From JACCXE01 sp963718605 (GTDB lineage Bacteria > Actinomycetota > Acidimicrobiia > Acidimicrobiales > JACCXE01), in assembly GCA_963718605.1 (NCBI GenBank), contig OY970363.1:62001-126000 (forward strand): a stretch of 64,000 nt of DNA, given 5' to 3'. The notes below the pieces were generated by a model that was given only the letters and a program-made list of their open reading frames with translations, made no database searches and was not told the origin of the DNA. Position numbers and translations under genes: made by a program. How positions within the stretch are numbered: position 1 is the stretch's first letter; every line of letters starts with the position of its first letter. Below are positions 1 through 8,500 of the stretch, piece after piece.

Positions 1-9
1 CGCGTTCGC

Positions 10-261
10 CTAATCCGCGGGCGCGAGCAGCCCTCGCTCGGCCAGCAGCGCCAAGCCGCGCTCGACGTGCTCGATCGGCATCCCGAGGTGCGCCGCGATG
101 CCGGTGGCGTTGAGCGAGCCATCCAGGACGCCGATGATCGGCACGAGCACTTCGTTCGCGGCCCGCCCCTGAAAGATCACGGGCGCGCCGCCGTTCACGA
201 CGGCGATGCCGTCAGGCAAAGCGACCACCTCGAGACCCTGGTCGAGTTGGGGCTGGCTCAT
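10..261 (-). CDS. Small winged-helix/RRE-like protein of a RiPP-type operon
   Basis: An 83-residue protein with no catalytic motif. The N-terminal half is a short beta-rich stretch (VVALPDGIAVVNGG) and the rest looks helical, ending ERGLALLAERGLLAP. This pattern resembles the N-terminal peptide-binding (winged-helix, RRE-like) part of E1-like azoline cyclodehydratase proteins, where it is normally fused to the ThiF-like domain. Here it is a separate gene downstream of the ThiF-like gene, and its ATG overlaps that gene's TGA (ATGA), so the two are probably translationally coupled. Binding of a precursor peptide is inference; no precursor gene is visible in the window. Confidence 0.6.
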   Translation of the reverse strand: MSQPQLDQGLEVVALPDGIAVVNGGAPVIFQGRAANEVLVPIIGVLDGSLNATGIAAHLGMPIEHVERGLALLAERGLLAPAD

Positions 262-803
262 GGCGCCGCCTTAACGCAGCCGCACCCGTCCATCGGCACG
301 ACTCGACCCTCGATCACCTGATCGCGGTCGCTGTGCCGGCGCACGACACCGAGCAGCTTGTCGGGCACGGTGTCCACGCCGGGCAGTGTGATCGCGGTGC
401 GCAACGCGCCGATCTCGTTCGCCGCGATCCGGGTGAGTGCCCGCAGCGCGCGTGTCGGCGGCGGCACGACCGCCCGCAGCCAGTGCGAGTGAATCGCGTC
501 GTGCACCGCGAGGTCGGTCGCGTGTTGCCGCTCGCGCGCCTCGAAGCACTCGAAGCAAGGCCCCCCGGGCGCCACCACCGGTCCGACCTGCAGACGGCCG
601 TGATAACCCCAGATCGGCACGAAGGGTTGGCCGCTCGCATTGAGGTCGCGCGCGACCGCGAGCGCCGGACGCGAGGCCACGAGCATCACGAGGCAGTCCT
701 CTCCCATTGGGTCCGACGGCCCCTGGTGCTGGACGCCGCGGTCGCGCAACACGTTGCGCACGTCGCGTCCGTACATTCCGACGCCGACGACGAGCAGTCT
801 CAT
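258..803 (-). CDS. Small ThiF/E1-like cyclodehydratase partner protein
   Basis: A 181-residue protein. It begins with a Rossmann-like GVGMYG turn (residues 7-12) and carries a probable zinc site made of C83 and C86 (PCFEC) plus C174 and C176 (CGC) near the C-terminus. This matches the E1-like (ocin-ThiF-like) partner of YcaO proteins in thiazole/oxazole-modified peptide pathways, although it is much shorter than the usual 300 or more residues. The ATG at 803 overlaps the TGA of the YcaO gene, so I prefer it to the ATG at 839, which would sit well inside that gene. Known partners recruit the precursor peptide to YcaO; that role here is inferred. Confidence 0.65.
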   Translation of the reverse strand: MRLLVVGVGMYGRDVRNVLRDRGVQHQGPSDPMGEDCLVMLVASRPALAVARDLNASGQPFVPIWGYHGRLQVGPVVAPGGPCFECFEARERQHATDLAVHDAIHSHWLRAVVPPPTRALRALTRIAANEIGALRTAITLPGVDTVPDKLLGVVRRHSDRDQVIEGRVVPMDGCGCVKAAP

Positions 804-1849
804 GACGCGACCCGTGCGAGGCGGGCGTGGTCGGTCCAACCCGGCGTCGGTTGTATCGGGCTGAGGCCCGGGACGATCACGCGCACCGCCGCGAGATTCG
901 CGCGGCGAAGTTCGTCGGTGGTGAGGTCAACGGCGTATCCCGCGAGGCCCGCTTGGCGCAGTCGCGCCACGATCGCGGGCTTCGTGACGTCAATCGGGTC
1001 GGCGGCGGTCAGTGGCGAAGGCGCGCCCTCGGTCGGGAGATCGAAGGCGGGATCGGGCGGTGGCTCTTCGGGGTAGGCCGCGATCGCGCGACGCGCGCGA
1101 CGCCGCACCAAATCGCGGACGGCGGCGACGCGCGCAGCTTCCATCGTCGGCGCCGCCGCGATACCGACTTCAAATGACGCCCGGCCCTGCGCGATAGCGC
1201 ACGGCACGCCGACGTCGCTCGTCGCGTCGAACACCGCTACGTCGCCGTCGTGCGACAACAAGGGCAGCACGGCGTTGCGGGTTCGCGCCAACGCGAGCGC
1301 GTCACGCGCGAGGCAGTCCAAAAGTCCGTCGAGCACGGCGGCACCGAGGTCGGACGCAACCGCGAGGCCCGCGAGCGACGGACCCCAGAAGTTCTCAGCT
1401 TCAACGGCGATCGGCAGGCCGATGTGCGTCAACACTGACGGCACCCACATCGGTCGCCCGTCGTCGAGCGCGAAACCTTCGACCCACCGGATGCGGTCAC
1501 GGGTTTCAATCGGTGACACGCGCGCCAAGTCCTCAACGGCGATCGCCTCGTCAGCCAACTCATCGGCGCTCGCCCAACGCATGCTGGGCGCGTCCCACGA
1601 CGCCGCGACATACAGCGCCAGCGCGCGACGCAACGCGTCGTCCGAGGCCGTCTTCTCGTTGGGTCCGACTCCCACCGCGGTCAGGGTCGGCGCATGCTCG
1701 GGATGCGGGCCGTGCCCGACCGACGCGATCTGCACGGCAGTCGCGTTGGTACCCGACGCGTCGGGTGTGCCGTCGTCGTAGGGACGTATGAACGAGACGA
1801 CCCCACCGATGGGGCTTACCAGCGATCGAGCGATGGTCGAAGGTAGCAA
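800..1849 (-). CDS. YcaO-domain protein with degenerate ATP-binding motifs
   Basis: About 349 residues. The family is recognised from the opening SPIGGVVSF, typical of YcaO proteins, and the C-terminal block around VDLTTDELRRANLAAVRV followed by VPGLSP. YcaO enzymes use ATP to cyclise Cys/Ser/Thr or to make thioamides. The usual E-x-x-E-R helices that hold Mg-ATP are not recognisable: the first reads RRALALYV and the second DCLARDAL, so the protein may be inactive or have changed function. I chose the TTG at 1849 because homology begins just after it and the longer frame runs through the divergent hydrolase gene. First gene of a three-gene overlapping operon. Confidence 0.7.
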   Translation of the reverse strand: MLPSTIARSLVSPIGGVVSFIRPYDDGTPDASGTNATAVQIASVGHGPHPEHAPTLTAVGVGPNEKTASDDALRRALALYVAASWDAPSMRWASADELADEAIAVEDLARVSPIETRDRIRWVEGFALDDGRPMWVPSVLTHIGLPIAVEAENFWGPSLAGLAVASDLGAAVLDGLLDCLARDALALARTRNAVLPLLSHDGDVAVFDATSDVGVPCAIAQGRASFEVGIAAAPTMEAARVAAVRDLVRRRARRAIAAYPEEPPPDPAFDLPTEGAPSPLTAADPIDVTKPAIVARLRQAGLAGYAVDLTTDELRRANLAAVRVIVPGLSPIQPTPGWTDHARLARVAS

Positions 1850-1900
1850 GCGGCGCCTTCTCCCACCGTGGAAGGACCGGATTCGCCTACGTTGCGCGGT

Positions 1901-2617
1901 ATGACGATTGCGACGCGCTACGAAAAAGTGACGGCCGCCGACGGTGGCACATTCGATTGCTTTTGCGCGGTGCCCGACAGCGGTAGCGGGCCTGGCATCT
2001 TGCTGTTCCAAGAAATATTCGGCATCAACGACAACATCCGCGATCTCGCCGAGAGGCTCGCCGGCGAGGGGTACGTGGTGCTCGCACCCGACATGTTCTG
2101 GCGCATCGAGCCGCGCTTCGAGCGGAAGGACGAGTCGGGCATGGGCGACGCCTTCGCCATGGTGCAAAAGTTCGACTTCGAGCAGGGCGTGGCCGACATC
2201 CAGGCCGCCCATGCGCATCTGCTGGGCATGAGCGAGTGCACCGGCAAGATTGGGGCGGTGGGCTTCTGCCTTGGCGGCGGCCTCGCGTTCGCCGCCGCCG
2301 CGCTGAGTCGATTTAACGGCAACGGCATCGATGCGGCCGTGCCCTACTACGGCTCACCGGTGAACGGACTCCTCGTGCACGCCGACAAGGTCGAGTGCCC
2401 GGTGCTGTTTCACTACGGCGACGAGGATCCGTTCATCCCGATAAATCTCATCGAGGAAGTGGAAGCCGCGTTCGCCGGTCGCGATGACGTCGAGGTGCTG
2501 CATTACGCGGCCGGCCACGCGTTCAGCAATAACGACGCGCCCTCGATGTACAACGCCGAGGCCTCGGCGTTGGCGTGGGAGCGCACGCTCGCGTTCTTCG
2601 ATCGCACGCTCCGCTAG
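1901..2617 (+). CDS. Dienelactone hydrolase family protein
   Basis: An alpha/beta hydrolase of about 238 residues. The nucleophile elbow is GFCLGGG, where Cys replaces Ser as in carboxymethylenebutenolidase. The acid lies in HYGDEDPFIP and the catalytic His in AAGHAFSN. Such enzymes open dienelactones in chlorocatechol or aromatic breakdown, but many paralogues have unknown substrates, so I give no gene symbol. The ATG at 1901 (MTIATRYEKV) is preferred to a GTG at 1868 because the family begins there. Divergent from the YcaO operon, with about 50 bp between the starts. Confidence 0.85.
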   Translation: MTIATRYEKVTAADGGTFDCFCAVPDSGSGPGILLFQEIFGINDNIRDLAERLAGEGYVVLAPDMFWRIEPRFERKDESGMGDAFAMVQKFDFEQGVADIQAAHAHLLGMSECTGKIGAVGFCLGGGLAFAAAALSRFNGNGIDAAVPYYGSPVNGLLVHADKVECPVLFHYGDEDPFIPINLIEEVEAAFAGRDDVEVLHYAAGHAFSNNDAPSMYNAEASALAWERTLAFFDRTLR

Positions 2618-2640
2618 CGACTCCTTCGCTAGCGTCGTTT
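2612..2640 (+). terminator. Intrinsic terminator after the dienelactone hydrolase gene
   Basis: The arms cgctagcga (2612-2620) and tcgctagcg (2626-2634) are perfectly complementary around a 5-base loop and are followed by tcgtttt. The left arm includes the stop codon at 2615-2617. The next gene begins only about 10 bases downstream. Confidence 0.6.
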
Positions 2641-2643
2641 TGC

Positions 2644-3147
2644 GTGGTCGGTCGCGTCGAATCCGTGAACGTCGGGCTCCCTCGCACGGTGGAGTGGTTT
2701 GGCCGGAACGTGGTCACATCCATCTGGAAGGAGCCCGTCGCCGGTCGCGTGCGGGCAGAAGGCGTGAACCTCGCCGGTGACGCGCAGGCTGACCTACGCG
2801 TGCACGGCGGCCCCGACAAGTCGGTCTACGTGTACAGCGCCGAGGATTACGCGTGGTGGGCTGACGAACTCGGCACGCCACTCACTCCCGGTACCTTCGG
2901 CGACAACCTGACCGTCAGCGGCATCGACTGCTCCAGTGCGATTGAAGGCGAGGTGTGGCACATCGGAACCGCGACGTTCGTCACGACGCAACCTCGCCAA
3001 CCGTGTTTCAAACTCGGGATCCGTATGAACGACGCCAGCTTCGTGCAGCGCTTTGGCGAAGCGAACCGACTCGGTATGTACCTGCGGATCTCCGAAGCGG
3101 GTGACGTGGGCGCAGGCGACGACGTCACGATCACGGTGCCGGCCTGA
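2644..3147 (+). CDS. MOSC domain-containing protein (YiiM-like)
   Basis: About 167 residues from a GTG start. It has the MOSC pattern: GDAQADLRVHGGPDKSVY near residue 45, then GTFGDNLTV, then the conserved cysteine in QPRQPCFKLG. MOSC domains occur in molybdenum-cofactor sulfurases and in YiiM-type enzymes that reduce N-hydroxylated compounds; the specific activity here is unknown. A longer reading frame from 2575 lies inside the upstream gene and its terminator, so I reject it. The stop codon overlaps the next ATG (TGATG), which suggests coupling with the following oxygenase-like gene. Confidence 0.8.
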   Translation: MVGRVESVNVGLPRTVEWFGRNVVTSIWKEPVAGRVRAEGVNLAGDAQADLRVHGGPDKSVYVYSAEDYAWWADELGTPLTPGTFGDNLTVSGIDCSSAIEGEVWHIGTATFVTTQPRQPCFKLGIRMNDASFVQRFGEANRLGMYLRISEAGDVGAGDDVTITVPA

Positions 3148-3989
3148 TGCGGCCGCGCGAGGAACGCGGGTCACTGGCGTGGATCGCGTCGGACTTCCGT
3201 TCACTTTTGCCCGGAGCCAGCGCCGGCCTGATGCAGCTGATGTATCCCCCGCTCGGCCACGCCGTGATGGAGCACTCGGCGTTCGTGGACGACCCGTTTG
3301 GTCGGGTGTACCGATCCATTCCGCAGATCTGGGCGACGATCGTCATGCCCGACGCGGAGGACCGCGCCCGCCACGTGCGCGACCTCCACAAAGCCATCAA
3401 GGGCACCGACGAGGCGGGCGCCCGCTATCACGCGCTCGATCCGGACACATTTTGGTGGGCCCACGCCACCTTCACGTGGGAGATGTTCCGGTCCGTCGAG
3501 CTCTTCCACCGGCGCCAACTCGATGAACGCGAGCGTCACGCCCTCTACGCCGAGACCGTCGAGTGGTACGCGCGGTACGGGGTGTCGATGCGGCCAGTCC
3601 CGAGCGACCTCGACGCGTTCAATGAGCGCTTCGCCGAGATTTGCGCAGACGAACTCGAGCTCACGCCAGCCGCGACCTACGCGATCGAGATCGCGGCGAC
3701 GGGCCAACTCGGGCTGCCGCTTGTCCCGGCGCCGGTAACGCGTGCGATGCGACCCGCTCTCCGCAACCCGGGTCGCGCGGTGGCTTTTGGCTGCATGCCG
3801 AGCGCGTTGCGCCAACGCATGACCATCCCGTGGACCCGCGGCGACCGCCGCACACTCGGGCTGCTGAAGGCCACGATGCGCGCCGGCGGCACGGTGGTGC
3901 CCAACGAGTTGAATCGCCGGGCACTGCGATTCTCCCTGCGGCAAGTCGGCGCTCGCACGCGCGCCGAGCGTTACCGGCCCGCGAGCTAA
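3147..3989 (+). CDS. MpaB-like oxygenase (DUF2236 family)
   Basis: A 280-residue protein with the DUF2236 signature: an N-terminal region with WATIVMP, then HKAIKG and a conserved WWAHATFTWEMF block near residue 110, followed by helical segments. The family includes latex-clearing protein and the fungal MpaB oxygenase, which use a b-type haem; the histidine in the WAHAT motif is typical of it. The substrate is unknown. It follows the MOSC gene with one base shared between stop and start. Its stop shares four bases (CTAA) with the convergent gene. Confidence 0.75.
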   Translation: MRPREERGSLAWIASDFRSLLPGASAGLMQLMYPPLGHAVMEHSAFVDDPFGRVYRSIPQIWATIVMPDAEDRARHVRDLHKAIKGTDEAGARYHALDPDTFWWAHATFTWEMFRSVELFHRRQLDERERHALYAETVEWYARYGVSMRPVPSDLDAFNERFAEICADELELTPAATYAIEIAATGQLGLPLVPAPVTRAMRPALRNPGRAVAFGCMPSALRQRMTIPWTRGDRRTLGLLKATMRAGGTVVPNELNRRALRFSLRQVGARTRAERYRPAS

Positions 3990-4942
3990 GCGGGAAAATA
4001 CGTCTCTACCAACGCGCCGAACCGCTCTGGAATCGATCCGCTCGGCGCCGGTCCGCACCACCAACGCTTGAACATTTCCGCCGTGGCCTCGAGACGCGCG
4101 GACGCCGCGTAGGGCGAGACGTGCATGCCGAGCGCATACCGGGCCTCGGGGACCTCGAACACTTTCTCCAGCGTCGGTTGCCCAAACCAGCCTCCGATGA
4201 CGCGGCGAAACTCGATCGTCGCCGCGTAATCGCGGGACTCCCACTCGCCTTCGATCATGTGCCACATCTCGTGGGCGACGACGCCGTCGATGGCCGTCCA
4301 CGGCTTGGGCACCTCGGCCGGGTTCCCTTTCGTCGGCACTTCGCCCTGCCTGGATGCGCGCGCCGCCGCAAGTGCCTCAAGACCCTCGACGAACGAGTAG
4401 CTCGCGTTCATGTGAATAAACGCACTCAGGCGGGGCGCCGCACCCGCCGTCTTGCCCTCGGCCATTCCGTGCACGGCGTGGTCGAACGAGATCGCATTTA
4501 CAAACTGCGCGGCGCGACCAAACCGCTCCTGTACGCCGAACGCGGTGTCAACGGCCAGCGCGACCGCTTCGGCGACGTGGTCGTCGCGCTCCGGTAAGCC
4601 CACTCGAAACGACGGCCGGCCATCGGTGGGCTCGATGCTCAAGCGAGTCATCCCGCCGAATCCGGACGTGAAGTCGGCGACTTTGCGCAGGAATCGGTTG
4701 CGGTGCGGCAGGGCACGCACGCGGGTGTCCGGCAGCAGCTGTTCGACCTGGGATGCGAGGTCACCGAGGGCCAGCGCTGTCCCCCGGGTGAGTGGTGCGC
4801 GCAGAGGTCCGCCGTATCCCGCCTGGCGTGCCGCCAGGCGAACCAACAGATCGCCCGAATCAATCTGTGTCGCCCCGGCGGCCGCCTGTTCGGCAACGAC
4901 GGCACGCGCTTGGGCTAGGTCCACTCGCTCATCCGGCCCCAT
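3986..4942 (-). CDS. HExxH-containing protein, putative zinc metalloprotein
   Basis: A 318-residue protein of unknown function. A zinc-protease-like motif, AHEMWHMIEGEWESRDYA, lies near residue 230, with a possible third ligand (E) further on, as in gluzincin-type enzymes. No signal peptide or membrane segment is evident, so it is probably cytoplasmic. I recognise no named family. Its start lies next to a 57-base hairpin (4954-5010) in the divergent space before msrB. It ends in a four-base overlap with the MpaB-like gene. Confidence 0.6.
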   Translation of the reverse strand: MGPDERVDLAQARAVVAEQAAAGATQIDSGDLLVRLAARQAGYGGPLRAPLTRGTALALGDLASQVEQLLPDTRVRALPHRNRFLRKVADFTSGFGGMTRLSIEPTDGRPSFRVGLPERDDHVAEAVALAVDTAFGVQERFGRAAQFVNAISFDHAVHGMAEGKTAGAAPRLSAFIHMNASYSFVEGLEALAAARASRQGEVPTKGNPAEVPKPWTAIDGVVAHEMWHMIEGEWESRDYAATIEFRRVIGGWFGQPTLEKVFEVPEARYALGMHVSPYAASARLEATAEMFKRWWCGPAPSGSIPERFGALVETYFPA

Positions 4943-4953
4943 TGTGACCGAGC

Positions 4954-5010
4954 CTTCATTCTTGTAACCCTCAGTAGCCGATTCGGCGACTCTGGGTTAC
5001 AAGAATGAAG
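4954..5010. repeat. Perfect 17-bp inverted repeat in a divergent promoter region
   Basis: The arms cttcattcttgtaaccc (4954-4970) and gggttacaagaatgaag (4994-5010) are perfectly complementary around a 23-base centre, which itself contains a near-palindrome (agtagccga/ttcggcgact). It lies between the starts of the HExxH gene (minus) and msrB (plus). It could be a large operator or a hairpin in the 5' leader of the minus-strand gene. Confidence 0.7.
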
Positions 5011-5085
5011 TTGGAACAACGGATCGATCCGGCACGTTCTTCATGCCGTAGTAATCGGCAGGAAACCCATCGCAATGGAGGATGA

Positions 5086-5538
5086 ATGGCAACGCGCAGC
5101 GGAGGACTCGGCGGACTCTTCAAGAAATTGCTCGGCGACGAACCCGACGCCACGCCCCGCGCGGTCAACAAGACCGACGAAGAGTGGCGCGCGGAACTAA
5201 GCCCCGAGCAGTACCGCGTTCTTCGACAAGCCGATACGGAACGACCGTTCAGCCATGAGGACGTCCACGCCGACGCCGACGGCATGTACCGCTGCGGCGG
5301 ATGCAATGCGGCCCTGTTCCGCGCTGACACGAAGTTCAACTCGGGGTCCGGTTGGCCCAGCTTCTACGAGGCCGAGGAGAACGGCGTCGAACTTCGCCGC
5401 GACTTCTCGATGGGAATGCCCCGCACCGAGGTCGTGTGCAAGGCCTGCGGCGGGCACTTGGGCCATGTGTTCAACGACGGCCCCCGCCCGACCGGCAAGC
5501 GTTACTGCATCAACGGCTGCGCTCTCGCGACCGATTAG
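5086..5538 (+). CDS. msrB: Peptide-methionine (R)-S-oxide reductase
   Basis: A 150-residue MsrB. It repairs oxidised methionine (R-sulfoxide) in proteins, using thioredoxin. The zinc cysteines are in YRCGGCNA and VCKACGG; the fold signatures GSGWPSF and HVFNDGP are present. The catalytic cysteine is C141 in RYCINGC; a second cysteine at C145 replaces the usual serine region and might act as a resolving residue. The N-terminal 30 residues (GGLGGLFKKLLGDEPD) are an extra tail. SD-like ggagg precedes the ATG. Separated from the HExxH gene by the inverted repeat at 4954-5010. Confidence 0.93.
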   Translation: MATRSGGLGGLFKKLLGDEPDATPRAVNKTDEEWRAELSPEQYRVLRQADTERPFSHEDVHADADGMYRCGGCNAALFRADTKFNSGSGWPSFYEAEENGVELRRDFSMGMPRTEVVCKACGGHLGHVFNDGPRPTGKRYCINGCALATD

Positions 5539-5598
5539 GGCAGTTCAGCCGGCGCGGAACAATTGGAATGGGGCTGCCGTTGAGAAGGCCCTACCCTT

Positions 5599-8500
5599 AT
5601 GGCCAAGATGCGTGACTATCTGAAGGCAGTTCGCGAGCGGGTTGTCGTTTTCGACGGCGCCACCGGCACCAACCTGCACGCCCGCGACCTGAGCCTCGAC
5701 GACTTCGGCGGCCCTCAATTCGAGGGCTGCCCCGAAATCCTCAACATCACCCGGCCCGATGTCATCCGCGACCTCCATGCGTCGTTCTTCGACGTGGGCT
5801 GCGACGTCGTCGAAACCAACAGCTTCGGCGGGTTCTCGACCGTCCTCAACGAGTACCAAATTCCCGAACGGGCCTACGAGCTTTCGCTGGCGTCGGCCCG
5901 CATCGCCCGCGAGGTGGCCGACAGCTACGACGGGGACCGTTTCGTCGCCGGCTCGCTTGGGCCCGGCACGAAGATGGCGACCCTCGGCTGGATCTCCTTC
6001 GCCGAGCTGCGCGACAGCTACGAGACTGCCGCGGCCGCCTTGCTCGAGGGTGGCGTCGACCTCTTCATCATCGAGACGGTGCAAGACCTGTTGCAGGCGA
6101 AGGCCGCGATGATCGCGTGCCGCCGCGCTATGAAAGCCGCGGGCCGCGAGGTGCCGATCCAAGTGCAGGTCACGATCGAGACCACCGGCCGCATGCTGCT
6201 GGGCACCGAGATCGGTGCCGCGCTCGCGTCGCTCGGCGCGATGCGGCCCGATGTGTTCGGCCTGAACTGCGCGACCGGTCCGAAGGAGATGCACGAGCAC
6301 CTGCGGCACCTGTCGCGGTATTCGCCGTTCCCGATCAGCTGCGTTCCGAACGCGGGTTTGCCGTCGATCGTCGACGGTCACACGCACTACGACCTCACGC
6401 CCGAACAGTTGGCGGACGCGCACGAACACAACGTCACCGAACTCGGAATCAGCGTGGTCGGCGGCTGTTGCGGCACCACGCCCGAACACCTGCGCCATGT
6501 GGTCGAGCGCGTGCAGAACCTCACACCGGCGGTGCGCACGCCCACCGTTGAGCCGAGTGTGTCGTCGTTGTTCAGCGCGGTGCCGCTGCGGCAAGAGACG
6601 AGCTACCTCGTCATCGGCGAGCGCACGAACGCCAACGGCTCGAAGGCGTTCCGGGACGCACTGCTCGACGGCAACTGGGACGTCTGTGAGGACATGGCCC
6701 GCGAGCAGGTCAAGGAAGGCAGCCACGCGATCGACGTGTGTGTCGACTACGTCGGCCGTGACGGCGCGCCGGACATGAGCGAGTTGGCCCGGCGCTACGC
6801 CGAGCGCATCGACGGCGTCATCGTGCTCGACTCCACGGAACCGCAAGTGATCCAGGCGGGCCTCGAACGCCTCGGCGCCCGCGCGATCATCAACTCCGTC
6901 AACCTCGAAGACGGTGACGGCGAGAACACGCGTTTCCACAAGGTGCTCACGCTCGCCGCCGAGTTCGGCGCTGCCGTCGTGTGCACGTGCATTGACCAAG
7001 AAGGTCAGGCGCGTACGCCCGAGTGGAAGCTGCGGGCCGCCCAACAGATTCGCGACCTCGCCGTCAACCGCTACGGGCTGCGCGACGAGGACCTGCTGTT
7101 CGACGCGCTGGCGTTGTCGATCGGCACCGGTCTCGAAGAGTCACGCGGCGACGGTGCGTCGACGATCGAAGGCATCCGCCTGATCTCACAGGAACTGCCG
7201 AACTGCTTCACCACGCTCGGCCTGTCCAACGTGAGCTTCGGCCTGAACCCGGCGCTGCGCCACGTCATCAACTCCGTGTTCCTGCACGAGTGCGTCGAAG
7301 CGGGGCTCACGAGCGCGATCGCCCATGCGGGCCGGTTGATGCCCCTGAACCGCATCGACGAGGAAGACAAGAAGCTCGCCCTCGACCTGATCTACGACCG
7401 TCGCACCGATGGCTACGACCCGCTCACAATCTTGCTCAACAAGTTCGAAGGCGTGAAGGCCGGCGCACTGGAAAAGGAAGACCGCAGTGGCTGGCGGGTC
7501 GAAGACCGCCTTAAGCAGCGCATCATCGACGGTGACCGCACCGGGCTCGATGCTGATCTCGACGAGGCGCTCGGCACCACGGCCGCGCTCGACATCCTCA
7601 ACGACACCCTGCTCGAAGGCATGAAGGTCGTCGGCGATCTCTTCGGACGCGGCGAGATGCAGCTGCCGTTCGTGCTGCAGAGCGCCGAGGCGATGAAGGC
7701 CGCGGTCGCCCACCTCGAGCCGCACATGCCTAAGACCGCGGACTCGACGAAGGGCCGCATCGTGCTTGCCACCGTCAAGGGCGACGTGCACGACATCGGC
7801 AAGAACCTCGTCGACATCATCCTCACCAACAACGGCTACGAGGTGTTCAACCTCGGCATCAAGGTCCCGCTGAACGACATGGTGCAAAAGGCGCGCGAAG
7901 TGGGCGCCGACGCGATCGGCATGAGTGGGCTGCTTGTGAAGAGCACGCTGATCATGCGCGAGAACCTTGAAGAATTGAACGAGGCCGGCCTGGCCTCGGA
8001 TACGCCGGTCATTCTCGGCGGCGCCGCCCTTACGCGCACCTACGTCGAGCGCGACCTGCGCGAGGTCTACGACGGCCGCGTGTTCTACGGCAAGGACGCA
8101 TTCGAAGGCCTGCACACTCTGGACGACCTCATGAACCGCAAGCGCGCCGGCACCCTCGAAGGCGACGAAGCCTTCGGCCGGGAGGCCGGTGGTCGCAACC
8201 TTCCTCGCCGCGAGCCCAAGCCGGTCGTCGATCCGTCGACACTGCCGTCGCGGTCGCCCGCCGTCGCCGCCGACAACCCCGTCTTCACGCCGCCGTTCCT
8301 AGGCTCACGCGTTATCAAGGGCATCGCGCTCGATGACATCGTCACGTACATCAACGAGACGGCGCTGTTCCGCAACCAGTGGCAGTACCGGCCGGAAAAG
8401 GGCGAGAACGACGAGGACTTCAAGGCCCGCATTCGCCCCGTGTTCCGCGAGCGGCTGGCCGAAGCGAAGTCGCTCGGCCTGCTCGTGCCACAGGTCGCGT

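Noticed and set aside
5545..7044. Long open frame antisense to metH
   Set aside because: High-GC codon bias of metH leaves the opposite strand open. The product is basic, low in hydrophobic order and matches nothing I know.
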